Positions 55,971 through 64,000 of a stretch of DNA of 64,000 nt are shown here, one piece after another. This DNA comes from Leuconostoc mesenteroides subsp. mesenteroides ATCC 8293 (GTDB taxonomy: Bacteria > Bacillota > Bacilli > Lactobacillales > Lactobacillaceae): NCBI RefSeq assembly GCF_000014445.1, contig NC_008531.1:589001-653000 (forward strand), given 5' to 3'. Position 1 is the stretch's first letter. The number at the start of each line of letters is the position of its first letter. The notes under the pieces are model-generated. The model saw nothing but the letters and a program-made list of their open reading frames with translations. It did no database searches and was not told the DNA's origin. Both the position numbers and the translations under genes were made by a program.

Positions 55971-56546
55971 ATGGATTGGGATCATTTTTTTATACCATAT
56001 ATTCAAACCGTCTCAGAGCTTAAAGTAAAATTACGTGGTTTGCGTCAGCAATACGAAAAATCTGGTGAAGATTCATCAATTGAATTTGTAACTGGTCGTG
56101 TAAAGTCTCAAGCCTCAATTGAAGAAAAGATAGTTCGTCGACATTTAGATGAGAATCGGTTGGCTCTTGATTTGCAAGATATTGCCGGTGTTCGTATTAT
56201 GACAAAGTATGTTGAAGACATTTATACTGTGGTCGATTTGTTGCGTCAAAGGACGGATTTTCAAATTTTAGAAGAGCGTGATTATGTCAGTAATGCTAAA
56301 CCTTCGGGTTATCGTTCGTATCATCTTGTGATTGAATATCCAGTCCAGATGTATACTGGAGAACTAAAAGTATTGGCAGAGATTCAGGTGCGGACAATGG
56401 CGATGAATTTTTGGGCTACTGTGGAACATGATTTACGTTATAAGCATGGGGAGTTGAACGAAGATTTAGCAAATCGACTGACTAAACTATCCGAATCAAC
56501 TTTTGCTTTAGATCAAGAACTTAGTGAGATAAGAGCAATAGAATGA
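55971..56546 (+). CDS. relQ: Small alarmone synthetase RelQ (GTP pyrophosphokinase)
   Basis: A 191-residue synthetase-only (p)ppGpp enzyme. RelA/SpoT motifs are GRVKSQASIEEKI, DLQDIAGVRIMTKYVEDIY, KPSGYRSYHLVIEYPV and LAEIQVRTMAMNFWATVEHDLRYK with the catalytic acidic and Arg residues. No hydrolase domain is present. Its stop overlaps nadK by four bases. It couples nutrient or wall stress to alarmone level. Confidence 0.96.
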   Translation: MDWDHFFIPYIQTVSELKVKLRGLRQQYEKSGEDSSIEFVTGRVKSQASIEEKIVRRHLDENRLALDLQDIAGVRIMTKYVEDIYTVVDLLRQRTDFQILEERDYVSNAKPSGYRSYHLVIEYPVQMYTGELKVLAEIQVRTMAMNFWATVEHDLRYKHGELNEDLANRLTKLSESTFALDQELSEIRAIE

Positions 56547-57337
56547 AAATCGCAATTTTCAATAATCATGCTGAACATAGCGTGATTATTGCCAAAAAAT
56601 TAATACTGGCAATGAAGAAAAATAATGTCGATATTGATGATAGAAATCCGGATATTGTCGTTTCCGTTGGTGGGGATGGCACGCTTTTGGGCGCTTTTCA
56701 AAAGTATGTTGATCAAACAGAAAGCGTGCGTTTTGTTGGCCTTCATACAGGTCATTTGGGGTTTTATACGGATTGGTTAAGCACGGAGCTTGACCAGTTT
56801 GTTGATAGTTTAATCCATGATAACGGCCAAAAAGTTAGTTACCCACTACTCGAGCTGACTGTTGTGAGAACTAGTGGTGAATCTTACAAATTTTTAGCGC
56901 TTAATGAAGCGGTTATAAAGCAACCTATTGGCACTTTAGTTGCCGACATATATTTAGGTGGCCAGGCCTTTGAGCGTTTTCGTGGAGATGGTATTGCTGT
57001 TGCAACGCCAACTGGATCAACAGCTTATAATAAGGCTAATGGTGGTGCAGTGCTACATCCGAGCTTGCCAGCAATTCAAATGTCTGAAATAGCCTCAATT
57101 AATAACCGAGTATTTCGAACCTTAGGTTCACCGCTAATTGTGCCACAAGATCAAGAAATTGTGATGAAACCAAAAAGCAATCATTTTTTGGTTATGTATG
57201 ACCAAGAAGAGATTAAAGGGCACAATATTACTGAACTACGCTTTAAGGTCTCTGAAAAAAGGGTCCATTTTGCTCAATATCGGCATGTGGATTTTTGGCG
57301 ACGTGTACAGAATGCCTTTATCAGTGAAATTGAATAA
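56543..57337 (+). CDS. nadK: NAD kinase
   Basis: A 264-residue enzyme making NADP+ from NAD+. It has VSVGGDGTLLGAF (GGDGT at 43-47), the second motif LNEAVIKQ, and FRGDGIAVATPTGSTAYNKANGGAVLHP. It overlaps relQ (ATGA) and is followed by a short weak hairpin and rluD-type gene, the usual relQ-nadK-rluD order. Confidence 0.96.
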   Translation: MKIAIFNNHAEHSVIIAKKLILAMKKNNVDIDDRNPDIVVSVGGDGTLLGAFQKYVDQTESVRFVGLHTGHLGFYTDWLSTELDQFVDSLIHDNGQKVSYPLLELTVVRTSGESYKFLALNEAVIKQPIGTLVADIYLGGQAFERFRGDGIAVATPTGSTAYNKANGGAVLHPSLPAIQMSEIASINNRVFRTLGSPLIVPQDQEIVMKPKSNHFLVMYDQEEIKGHNITELRFKVSEKRVHFAQYRHVDFWRRVQNAFISEIE

Positions 57338-57353
57338 ATTAAACAGCTAATTA

Positions 57354-57378
57354 CTGTCTTGAGGGACAGGATTTTTTA
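57354..57378 (+). terminator. Weak terminator-like hairpin
   Basis: CTGTC / GACAG with a loop, then GATTTTTT. A TATAAT box at about 57460 may restart transcription for rluD. Confidence 0.5.
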
Positions 57379-57491
57379 TACATAAATTTGAGAGGAAATT
57401 TAGTAATAGTTTGTTCCAAGGAGGTACAAGCTAAATATTATATAATGCGATTATTGTAGTATATAATTTAAGTTATTGAATAAGATTAAAT

Positions 57492-58391
57492 ATGAAATTT
57501 ACTTGGAAATATAGTGGTAATGAACAGCGTAAAGTGCGTACTTTTTTGCAAAACCATGGCGTTTCACATAGAATGTTTAGCCAGATGAAGCATAACGGCG
57601 GCGCAATCTTGGTTAATGAAAAACCAGTTTATACATCCGATTATTTGAAGAATGGTGACATCGTTACGATTGTTATGCCTACGGAAAAAAGTAATGACTT
57701 GGTTGTGCCGGACTATAAACCATTAGACATTATATTTGAAAATGAACATTGGCTAGTTGTTGATAAACCATACGGTATAACAACGGTTCCAGGACATGCT
57801 GATCGTTTGCATACTTTGGTCAATCAAGTTAAAGGACATCTCGAAACAATTAAGGCTGATGATTTAGTTCCTCATGTTGTTACTCGCCTCGATCGTGATA
57901 CATCAGGAATTGTCTTATTAGCCAAGCATAGATTTGCCCATGCTGTCTTGGATCAACAATTACAAGACCACACGGTTGAAAAATTTTATTTGGCTTATCC
58001 ATCAGGAATTTTAGCGGATGATCATGGCGATATTAATGCACCAATTGGTCGCATGGATGGTGATTTTATCAAAAGAGAAGTCCGTGATGATGGCAAACCA
58101 TCTCGCACAGAATATTGGGTAGAACGTCGTTATGAAGATGATGAACAAAATATGACTCGTGTGAAGGTGCAATTGCATACAGGACGAACACATCAAATTC
58201 GTGTTCATTTTGCCAATATAGGGCACCCTTTGGTAGGGGATACTTTGTATGGTGGACCAGCGTGGCATGGATTACAAAGACAAGCGTTGCATGCTTATCA
58301 TATGAAATTTTATGATCCCTTCATTGAGGAATACCGAGAATTTAATACGCCTTTACCAGACGATTTAAAAACTTTGAGAGATATAGAGTAA
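57492..58391 (+). CDS. RluA-family rRNA pseudouridine synthase
   Basis: A 299-residue pseudouridine synthase with an N-terminal S4-like domain (about 20-75) and the catalytic motif HVVTRLDRDTSGIVLLAKH, where the Asp is the nucleophile. Further motifs are GRTHQIRVHFANIGHPLVGDTLYGG. It matches the RluD subgroup. There is only a weak ribosome site before the ATG, and a perfect AAGGAGG at 57418-57424 has no open frame following it. Confidence 0.93.
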   Translation: MKFTWKYSGNEQRKVRTFLQNHGVSHRMFSQMKHNGGAILVNEKPVYTSDYLKNGDIVTIVMPTEKSNDLVVPDYKPLDIIFENEHWLVVDKPYGITTVPGHADRLHTLVNQVKGHLETIKADDLVPHVVTRLDRDTSGIVLLAKHRFAHAVLDQQLQDHTVEKFYLAYPSGILADDHGDINAPIGRMDGDFIKREVRDDGKPSRTEYWVERRYEDDEQNMTRVKVQLHTGRTHQIRVHFANIGHPLVGDTLYGGPAWHGLQRQALHAYHMKFYDPFIEEYREFNTPLPDDLKTLRDIE

Positions 58392-58394
58392 ACA

Positions 58395-59759
58395 GTGGAA
58401 GAAAAATCAGAACAACTACATCAAAATATCGCTCATCTTTCTGATTTATTGCATTCAGGACAAGATGAGGCTTTTGTGACGTCATTTAATGCGCTACACG
58501 ACTTTGAAATGGGACAAGTGTATAGTGGATTGCCTGAGCAATTACGTGCAGTAGCATGGCGATTACTTGACAATGAAACATTAGCGACTGTTTTTGATAA
58601 TATAGATGTTGATGATGAAGATATTGATGACCTCTTGCAAGAAATGCCTCCTCAAAAGGCGGTTCAAATTTTGCGCAATATGTATGCCGATAACGAGGTC
58701 GATCTTCTTCAGGAAATGCCAACGCGGTTAGTTGCAACCTACTTAAGCTTAATGCCAAAAGATGAGGCTGAAGATATTCGTAAGCTGATCAATTATGAGG
58801 AGCAAACTGCTGGGTCGTTAATGTCAATTGAGTACTTGGCAGTTGAGGCAGATTTGCGTGTTGATGAAGTGATGCGTTTAGTTAAGCAACAAGCACTTGA
58901 AGCTGAGGCGATCAACTACGTTTATGTATTGGATAAACAAGAACGGCTAGTTGGTGTTATTTCTCTTCGTGATTTGTTAACACATCCTGATGATATGTTG
59001 GTATCGGAAATCACGAAAGACAGAATTATCAGTGTTAAAGCTGGTGATGATCAGCAAGACGTTGCACAAATTGTGGCTGATTATAACTTCATATCCATTC
59101 CAGTTACAGATGATAATGACCGATTATTAGGTGTCATTACAGTTGATGATATTGTGGATGTTATTGATGAAGAGGCTGTTGAAGATTATTCTGGATTGGC
59201 TGCCGTTAACGTTAGCCAAACAGATGATACGGCGTGGCATTCGGCGATTAAACGTATTCCTTGGCTGATTGCACTTCTTTTATTAGGAATGTCAACGGCT
59301 ACACTGATTAGTTCATTTGATGGTCTGGTACGAAAAGCGTCAATACTGGCTGTGTTTATTTCTCTGATTACTGGTACAGCTGGTAATGCTGGGACGCAAG
59401 CATTGGCTTTGGCTGTCCGGCGCTTAGCTGTGGGAAGTAGTAATAGTGCCGTCAAAAATTTCTTGAGTGAAATTCTTGCAGGGTTTTTAGTAGGGACAGC
59501 AACGGGTTTCTCGGTTTTTCTAATTGTTACTTTTTGGAAGCATAATTATCAACTGGGTCTTGCGGTGGGAATCGCGATGGCAGTTGCCATTATGGTAGCC
59601 AACCTAGCGGGGTATTTGATCCCTGAACTTATTGATAAATTAGGCATGGATCCGGCGGTAGCAAGTGGTCCATTTATTACAACTTTATCAGATTTAACTT
59701 CAGTTCTAATTTATTTTAATATTGCGCAATTATTTATTTCACATTTTACCGGTGCATAA
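58395..59759 (+). CDS. mgtE: Magnesium transporter MgtE
   Basis: A 454-residue Mg2+ channel/transporter. It has an N-terminal acidic MgtE domain (about 30-130, DDEDIDDLLQEMPPQKAVQILRNM), two CBS domains (about 135-255) that sense cytosolic Mg2+, and a C-terminal pore domain with SLITGTAGNAGTQALALAVRRLAVG. The start is GTG at 58395 right after the rluD-type gene (3 bases apart). Confidence 0.95.
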   Translation: MEEKSEQLHQNIAHLSDLLHSGQDEAFVTSFNALHDFEMGQVYSGLPEQLRAVAWRLLDNETLATVFDNIDVDDEDIDDLLQEMPPQKAVQILRNMYADNEVDLLQEMPTRLVATYLSLMPKDEAEDIRKLINYEEQTAGSLMSIEYLAVEADLRVDEVMRLVKQQALEAEAINYVYVLDKQERLVGVISLRDLLTHPDDMLVSEITKDRIISVKAGDDQQDVAQIVADYNFISIPVTDDNDRLLGVITVDDIVDVIDEEAVEDYSGLAAVNVSQTDDTAWHSAIKRIPWLIALLLLGMSTATLISSFDGLVRKASILAVFISLITGTAGNAGTQALALAVRRLAVGSSNSAVKNFLSEILAGFLVGTATGFSVFLIVTFWKHNYQLGLAVGIAMAVAIMVANLAGYLIPELIDKLGMDPAVASGPFITTLSDLTSVLIYFNIAQLFISHFTGA

Positions 59760-59772
59760 AACTAAAACACAG

Positions 59773-59812
59773 AAAAAAAGCAATGGCGGTTCTCATCGCT
59801 ATTGCTTTTTTG
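59773..59812. terminator. Bidirectional terminator
   Basis: AAAAAAAGCAATGGCG / CGCTATTGCTTTTTT. Confidence 0.88.
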
Positions 59813-59813
59813 T

Positions 59814-60311
59814 TTATATGATTTTAAATATTGGTTTGATTTGCTTCGCAAAGTTACCATCAGGGTCATTGACAAATGAAGCGTAGTCTTGCCAATATTT
59901 GTCTGATAAAATAATTGGTTCAGCAATGTTATCGGGGATGTATTGGCGAGGAATCGCACCATCCTCAGTAACGGGGCCGTCATAACTGTTGATGAAGTCC
60001 TGCATTTTTTTCTCAATGACAAGCGCCTGTGGACCAAACCAATTATATGGTTCTCGATGGATATTGCTTTCATCAATATTAAATAATTCGTCACGATTAA
60101 TCACTTTAAATGGATGGACCAAAGTAATAAATTTAACTTGACCAGTGTCACTAACTTCGGCTAATGCGCCTGCCATTTCAGAAGGTAGGTTTGGTTGTTG
60201 ATGCACCGTTGATGCCAGAAGTAGTTGGCCTGCATAAGAAATATCTAAAGTTATGGGTTGCCCAATGATCATTGTTAATAATTTTTCTGGGGAAATACTT
60301 AATGCTCTCAT
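59814..60311 (-). CDS. Unrecognised protein, possibly ASCH-like
   Basis: A 165-residue soluble protein. The N-terminal MRALSISPEKLLTMIIGQP and following GQLLLAST recall the start of ASCH (PUA-like) domains, but the match is short and the rest (EPYNWFGPQALVIEKKMQDF) is not recognised. It follows the adenine deaminase gene by four bases on the same strand, so it is probably in one operon, which hints at a purine or nucleic-acid role. I am not sure of the family. Confidence 0.68.
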   Translation of the reverse strand: MRALSISPEKLLTMIIGQPITLDISYAGQLLLASTVHQQPNLPSEMAGALAEVSDTGQVKFITLVHPFKVINRDELFNIDESNIHREPYNWFGPQALVIEKKMQDFINSYDGPVTEDGAIPRQYIPDNIAEPIILSDKYWQDYASFVNDPDGNFAKQIKPIFKII

Positions 60312-60315
60312 TTTT

Positions 60316-61971
60316 TTAATCCTGTACTGTTATGAAATCAAATTTTTCGAAATCGAATAGGCCTTGATCGGTAATCTTTAAACTTGGAATGACCGGTAAT
60401 GCCATGAACGATAAAGTTAAAAATGGATCAAATGGCACGTCACTGATTTCTGAGAAAGCTTGTAGTAATTGCTGGTTAGTTTTGATGACATTTTCAAATG
60501 GTTGATCTGACATTAAACCGCCAATTGGGAGTGGTAGGGTCGTAATTTTACCATGGTTAACGACAACTTGGCCACCGCCGATTTCATGCAGCGTATCTGC
60601 TGCTAAAATCATGTCGTCGTCGTTTACGCCTGCTATAATCACGTTATGGGAATCATGAGCAATAGTTGAAGCAATCGCACCATCGCGCATGTTAAATCCT
60701 TTGATGATACCGACACCATGGCCAAGATTGTGATAACGTTCTGCGACTACAATTTTAGCGAAAGTTTCGTTTGCAACGAACAGCCCTTGCTCAACAGGAA
60801 CTTCTTCCACAGTGTGCTCGGTGGTGATGTGGTGAGGTGTGATATTGATAATATGTGCTGGTTTATCAGATTGGAGAGGTAAGGCGATATCGGATTTGGT
60901 TAATGAGAAGTTTAATGATTGGTTGGCTAACGGTGTGACAATTGATTGATTGTCTTTATACCAATGACCACCAATCATGACTTTTGGTGTCTCCAAATGT
61001 GCTAAATCATCGAATACTGCTAGATCGGCCACAAATCCATCTGTCAATGCGCCGATATTTTGTAACTTATGCGCTTGAGCGGCATTATACGTTGCTATCG
61101 TAAAAGCAATTGCTGGATCCATACCATTTTCAATGGCAAGTTTCACGCTATAATCAATGGAACCTTCACTTTGGATGTCGTTAGCTGTTTTGTCATCTGT
61201 GGCAAAAGAAAAGTGTGATTGATTGGCCATTGTAATTGCAGGTAGTATTGCTTTTTCATCACGCTCAACCGTGCCTTCGCGAACAAATATGGAGAAACCA
61301 GCATTTAAGCGTTCTAATGCTTCTTTTGCATTCTCACTTTCGTGATCAGTGTCAATGCCAACATTTCGATAAACTGCAAGTTGCTCCGGAGTTAAACCGG
61401 CAGCATGCCCGTCAACATGTCGACCAGCATCTTCAGCATCTTTAATTTTTTGTAACATATCGGGATCAAGATTTGCTACAGCAGGAAAATCCATAACTTC
61501 TGCTAAACCGTTGACTTCCGGCACGCTATAGAATGGCTTTAAAGCATCAGCGTGAAGCGTCGCTCCAGCATGTTCAAAAGGTGTAGCGGGTACTGAAGAA
61601 GGTAACATGTAATGAATGTTTAGCGGTGTTTGTTTAGCATCTTCCAACATATATTGGATGCCAGACACACCAGCTACGCTGGCAATTTCATGGGGATCTG
61701 CAAATATTCGAGTGATTCCATGTGGTATAACCAGTTTTCCGAATTCACTGGGCGTGAGTAATGAGCTTTCAATGTGTAAATGGGAATCTATCAACCCAGG
61801 CACAATATATCCGCCACCAGCATCAAAGGTATTTTCAGCTGTTAAGTCACTTCGCTTTCCGCGGTATAAAATTTGATTATCGTTAATCCATAATTCTGTA
61901 TCGTCAAATTTTAAATTAAATACATCTAGAATTTTGGCATTTTTGATGTGCCATGTAACGAGTTTTGTCAC
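60316..61971 (-). CDS. ade: Adenine deaminase
   Basis: A 551-residue metal-dependent amidohydrolase that deaminates adenine to hypoxanthine. It has the metal motif GLIDSHLHIESS, FADPHEIASV, the VDGHAAG and TDHES ligands, and DDKTANDIQSEGSIDYSVK, with the C-terminal ADTLHEIGGGQVVV. The start is GTG at 61971, seven bases after AAGGTGAG; a longer frame to 62061 lacks a ribosome site. The product feeds the same IMP/GMP pools as the guaB operon. Confidence 0.93.
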   Translation of the reverse strand: MTKLVTWHIKNAKILDVFNLKFDDTELWINDNQILYRGKRSDLTAENTFDAGGGYIVPGLIDSHLHIESSLLTPSEFGKLVIPHGITRIFADPHEIASVAGVSGIQYMLEDAKQTPLNIHYMLPSSVPATPFEHAGATLHADALKPFYSVPEVNGLAEVMDFPAVANLDPDMLQKIKDAEDAGRHVDGHAAGLTPEQLAVYRNVGIDTDHESENAKEALERLNAGFSIFVREGTVERDEKAILPAITMANQSHFSFATDDKTANDIQSEGSIDYSVKLAIENGMDPAIAFTIATYNAAQAHKLQNIGALTDGFVADLAVFDDLAHLETPKVMIGGHWYKDNQSIVTPLANQSLNFSLTKSDIALPLQSDKPAHIINITPHHITTEHTVEEVPVEQGLFVANETFAKIVVAERYHNLGHGVGIIKGFNMRDGAIASTIAHDSHNVIIAGVNDDDMILAADTLHEIGGGQVVVNHGKITTLPLPIGGLMSDQPFENVIKTNQQLLQAFSEISDVPFDPFLTLSFMALPVIPSLKITDQGLFDFEKFDFITVQD

Positions 61972-62095
61972 AATATGTCTCACCTTCAATTTTTTTATAT
62001 GATACCATAAACTCATATTGTATAGAAGAAATATTCTAAATAGTAATGTTGTACCAATCACTTTTTATAAGGTATACCAATAATTAAAAAGTTGT

Positions 62096-62124
62096 TTGAC
62101 AATGGCTTTTAAGCTGTGTAAAAT
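62096..62124 (+). promoter_or_regulatory. Promoter of glmS
   Basis: Perfect TTGACA, 17-nt spacer, TAAAAT. The leader of about 50 nt has no glmS-ribozyme core. Confidence 0.85.
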
Positions 62125-62179
62125 AACACTTGTGAACAAAATAAAAAATAAAACCATTTTTGAAAGTAGGACTATATAA

Positions 62180-63985
62180 ATGTGTGGAATTGTTGGATTT
62201 ACTAGTTTTAATCAAGTGTTACCAACTTTGTTAAAAGGTCTAGAAAAGCTAGAATATCGTGGTTATGATTCAGCTGGCGTGTATGTAAATGATGGTGACC
62301 AAGGAGACTATTTGGTCAAGGAAACAGGCCGTGTAGCTGATTTGGAACGTGCTACGGAAAATAAGAATATCAAGGGTACTTCGGGTATTGCTCATACGCG
62401 TTGGGCAACTCACGGTGGTGTATCTGTTGAAAATGCGCATCCCCATGCTTCAGAAGATGGACGTTTCTACTTAGCACACAATGGTGTGATTGAAAATTAC
62501 GATGAATTACGTGATACATATTTGCAAGGTGTAAAACTACATTCTCAGACAGATACAGAAGTTGCTGTCCAATTGATAGATAAGTTTGCAAAAGAAGAGA
62601 ACTTGTCAGCAGTCGACGCTTTTAAGAAAATGATTGCTTTACTAGACGGCAATTCAGCATACGCATTCTTGTTGATGGATCGTCAAGAACCCGGGATTAT
62701 GTATACTGCTAAAAAGAAAAGTCCTTTACTGATTGGTGTTTCAGATCAGGGAAATGTGGTGACCTCTGACGCTGCTGCTATGTTAGATATAACCCATGAC
62801 TTTATCGAATTGATGGATGATGAAGTAGCGATTGTTGAGAAAGATAAAGTGACATTATTCAATGCGCAAGGAGAACCAATTACCCGGTTACCATTCCACC
62901 TCGATATTGATGCTGCAGAAACAGATAAAGGTGTTTATCCATACTACATGCTTAAAGAAGTGGATGAGCAAGCAATTGTTACTCGCACGCTTTCTCAATA
63001 TTATTTTGATGACGAGAATAATATTCAAAATATCGATGCCAACATTATTGATGCGATGAAAGCGGCTGATCGCTTATATATTGTTGCTGCAGGAACATCG
63101 TATCATGCCGGATTAGTTGGCAAACGGTATTTTGAACAATGGGCTAAGATTCCGACTGAAGTCCATATTTCTTCAGAATTTGCTTATGATCAACCAATGC
63201 TCAGTCAAAAACCATTCTTTATTTTCTTGAGCCAATCAGGTGAAACGGCTGACTCTCGTGAAGTTTTGGATAATATTACGAAACAGGGCTATCCAACCTT
63301 GACTATTGCTAATGTTATGAATTCAACATTAACACGAGAAGCTGACTTCGCATTACCTCTACTCGCCGGACCGGAAATAGCGGTTGCTTCTACCAAGGCA
63401 TACACGGCTCAAATAAGTGTTGAAGCTATTTTAGCCCACGCTATTGGTCATTCAGGATTGAATTTGAAGCTTGAATTGGCGAAAGTAGCTGTTGAAATGC
63501 AAGTGATCATTGATCAAAAAGAAGATTTTAAAGCAATAGCAGAAAGTGCATTATCTGGACAGCGCTCAGCATTTTATATCGGACGTGGCCTAGACGCTGC
63601 CGTAGCTGTTGAGGCGGCACTCAAGTTAAAAGAAATCTCCTACGTGCAAACGGAAGGGTTTGCTGCTGGAGAACTAAAGCACGGTACGATCTCACTTATT
63701 GAAGAAGGAACACCAGTTTTTGCACTCCTTACACAAGCGAAGACAGCTGGATTAGTTCGAGGTGAAATTGCACAAGTTGCCGCACGTGGTGCTAATACAA
63801 TTGTCATAGCAACCAAAGAACTGGCTAAAACTGGCGACGCCTATATTTTGCCAGAAGTCAATGAACTACTGATGCCATTATTGGAAGTGATTCCAGCTCA
63901 ATTAATTGCCTATTACGCAACTCTAGATAGAGGGTTGGATGTTGATCGACCTCGAAACTTGGCAAAGAGTGTAACAGTTCAATAA
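62180..63985 (+). CDS. glmS: Glutamine-fructose-6-phosphate aminotransferase
   Basis: A 601-residue enzyme making glucosamine-6-phosphate for wall sugars. It has an N-terminal glutaminase with catalytic Cys2 (MCGIVGF), TRWATHG and HNGVIENY, and two SIS isomerase domains with AAGTSYHAGLVGKRYFE, FLSQSGETADSRE and TEGFAAGELKHGTISLIEEG. It ends with the conserved PRNLAKSVTVQ. The window ends just after it. AGGA precedes the ATG. Confidence 0.98.
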   Translation: MCGIVGFTSFNQVLPTLLKGLEKLEYRGYDSAGVYVNDGDQGDYLVKETGRVADLERATENKNIKGTSGIAHTRWATHGGVSVENAHPHASEDGRFYLAHNGVIENYDELRDTYLQGVKLHSQTDTEVAVQLIDKFAKEENLSAVDAFKKMIALLDGNSAYAFLLMDRQEPGIMYTAKKKSPLLIGVSDQGNVVTSDAAAMLDITHDFIELMDDEVAIVEKDKVTLFNAQGEPITRLPFHLDIDAAETDKGVYPYYMLKEVDEQAIVTRTLSQYYFDDENNIQNIDANIIDAMKAADRLYIVAAGTSYHAGLVGKRYFEQWAKIPTEVHISSEFAYDQPMLSQKPFFIFLSQSGETADSREVLDNITKQGYPTLTIANVMNSTLTREADFALPLLAGPEIAVASTKAYTAQISVEAILAHAIGHSGLNLKLELAKVAVEMQVIIDQKEDFKAIAESALSGQRSAFYIGRGLDAAVAVEAALKLKEISYVQTEGFAAGELKHGTISLIEEGTPVFALLTQAKTAGLVRGEIAQVAARGANTIVIATKELAKTGDAYILPEVNELLMPLLEVIPAQLIAYYATLDRGLDVDRPRNLAKSVTVQ

Positions 63986-64000
63986 AATATAAAAATCGAT

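Noticed and set aside
57418..57424. Perfect AAGGAGG without a nearby start
   Set aside because: Only a four-codon frame follows at poor spacing; probably chance.
61972..62061. Longer N-terminus for adenine deaminase
   Set aside because: Lacks a ribosome site; the GTG at 61971 has AAGGTGAG at good spacing and fits family length.
1..64000. CRISPR arrays, insertion sequences or prophage genes
   Set aside because: No repeat-spacer pattern, transposase motifs or phage structural genes were seen on either strand.

Overview
The window looks like core chromosome of a low-GC lactic acid bacterium, most likely Leuconostocaceae (probably Leuconostoc). The evidence is AT-rich DNA, an RNase J2-type protein with the altered HGHADA metal motif, T-box control of leuS and thrS, an L-box lysine/DAP operon, type-B RNase P RNA beside gpsB, CcpA-type cre sites, and the order rhomboid-yqgQ-glcK, then relQ-nadK-rluD, and recU-pbp1A-ypsA-gpsB-rnpB. 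I saw no insertion sequences, prophage, CRISPR or plasmid-like genes. The genus is an inference from gene content and order.

Layout. 1-2.1 kb: two tandem ECF transporter S-components flanking a tRNA-Arg, then a Ser-rich membrane-anchored protein. 2.2-6.8 kb: rnjB, a TPR-like protein, tuf and a small hidden gene. 6.9-11 kb: glnQ, rpiA, a universal stress protein, and a leftward operon of PAP2 phosphatase, methyltransferase and cyclophilin. 11-16 kb: T-box-leuS and a MurJ/YtgP-like flippase. 15.7-19 kb: two unrecognised proteins followed by lemA and htpX. 19-22 kb: a YitT protein, a tautomerase and a LysM-NlpC/P60 cell-wall hydrolase. 22-28.4 kb is the least ordinary stretch. It holds a promoter-to-terminator unit with no gene (candidate RNA), two CsbD-like genes, and a guanine-riboswitch operon of guaB, a degenerate guaB-like gene and a frameshifted guaA. 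It also holds three separate 56-residue membrane-protein genes that I found by reading the DNA.

28.5-37.5 kb: recU, pbp1A, ypsA, gpsB, rnpB, a glutamine-type permease-binding protein fusion, a lactonase, an AI-2E/PerM protein, trmL and tRNA-Glu. 37.7-46.5 kb: ftsK, a 39-residue gene, T-box-thrS, an amino-acid permease, a DedA protein, a regulator-like gene and a fructosamine-kinase-like gene. 46.5-51.6 kb: lysine riboswitch and lysA-dapH-deacetylase-dapA-dapB. 51.6-64 kb: recX, an ntdP-like gene, rhomboid-yqgQ-glcK, an spxH-like gene diverging from relQ-nadK-rluD-mgtE, adenine deaminase with a small partner gene, and glmS.

The genes join nutrient sensing to growth. The guanine riboswitch controls GMP synthesis, the L-box controls DAP/lysine for the wall, T-boxes control tRNA charging, and cre sites mark glcK, the lactonase, the universal stress protein and one csbD-like gene. 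Wall and division functions (pbp1A, gpsB, MurJ-like, NlpC/P60, glmS, DAP) recur throughout. The observations most worth follow-up are the complementary degeneration of the two IMPDH-like proteins, the +1 frameshift at a CCC-U site in guaA, the three 56-residue membrane proteins, the orphan transcript near 22.1-22.4 kb, and several genes whose -10 box lies only 6-7 nt before the start codon.
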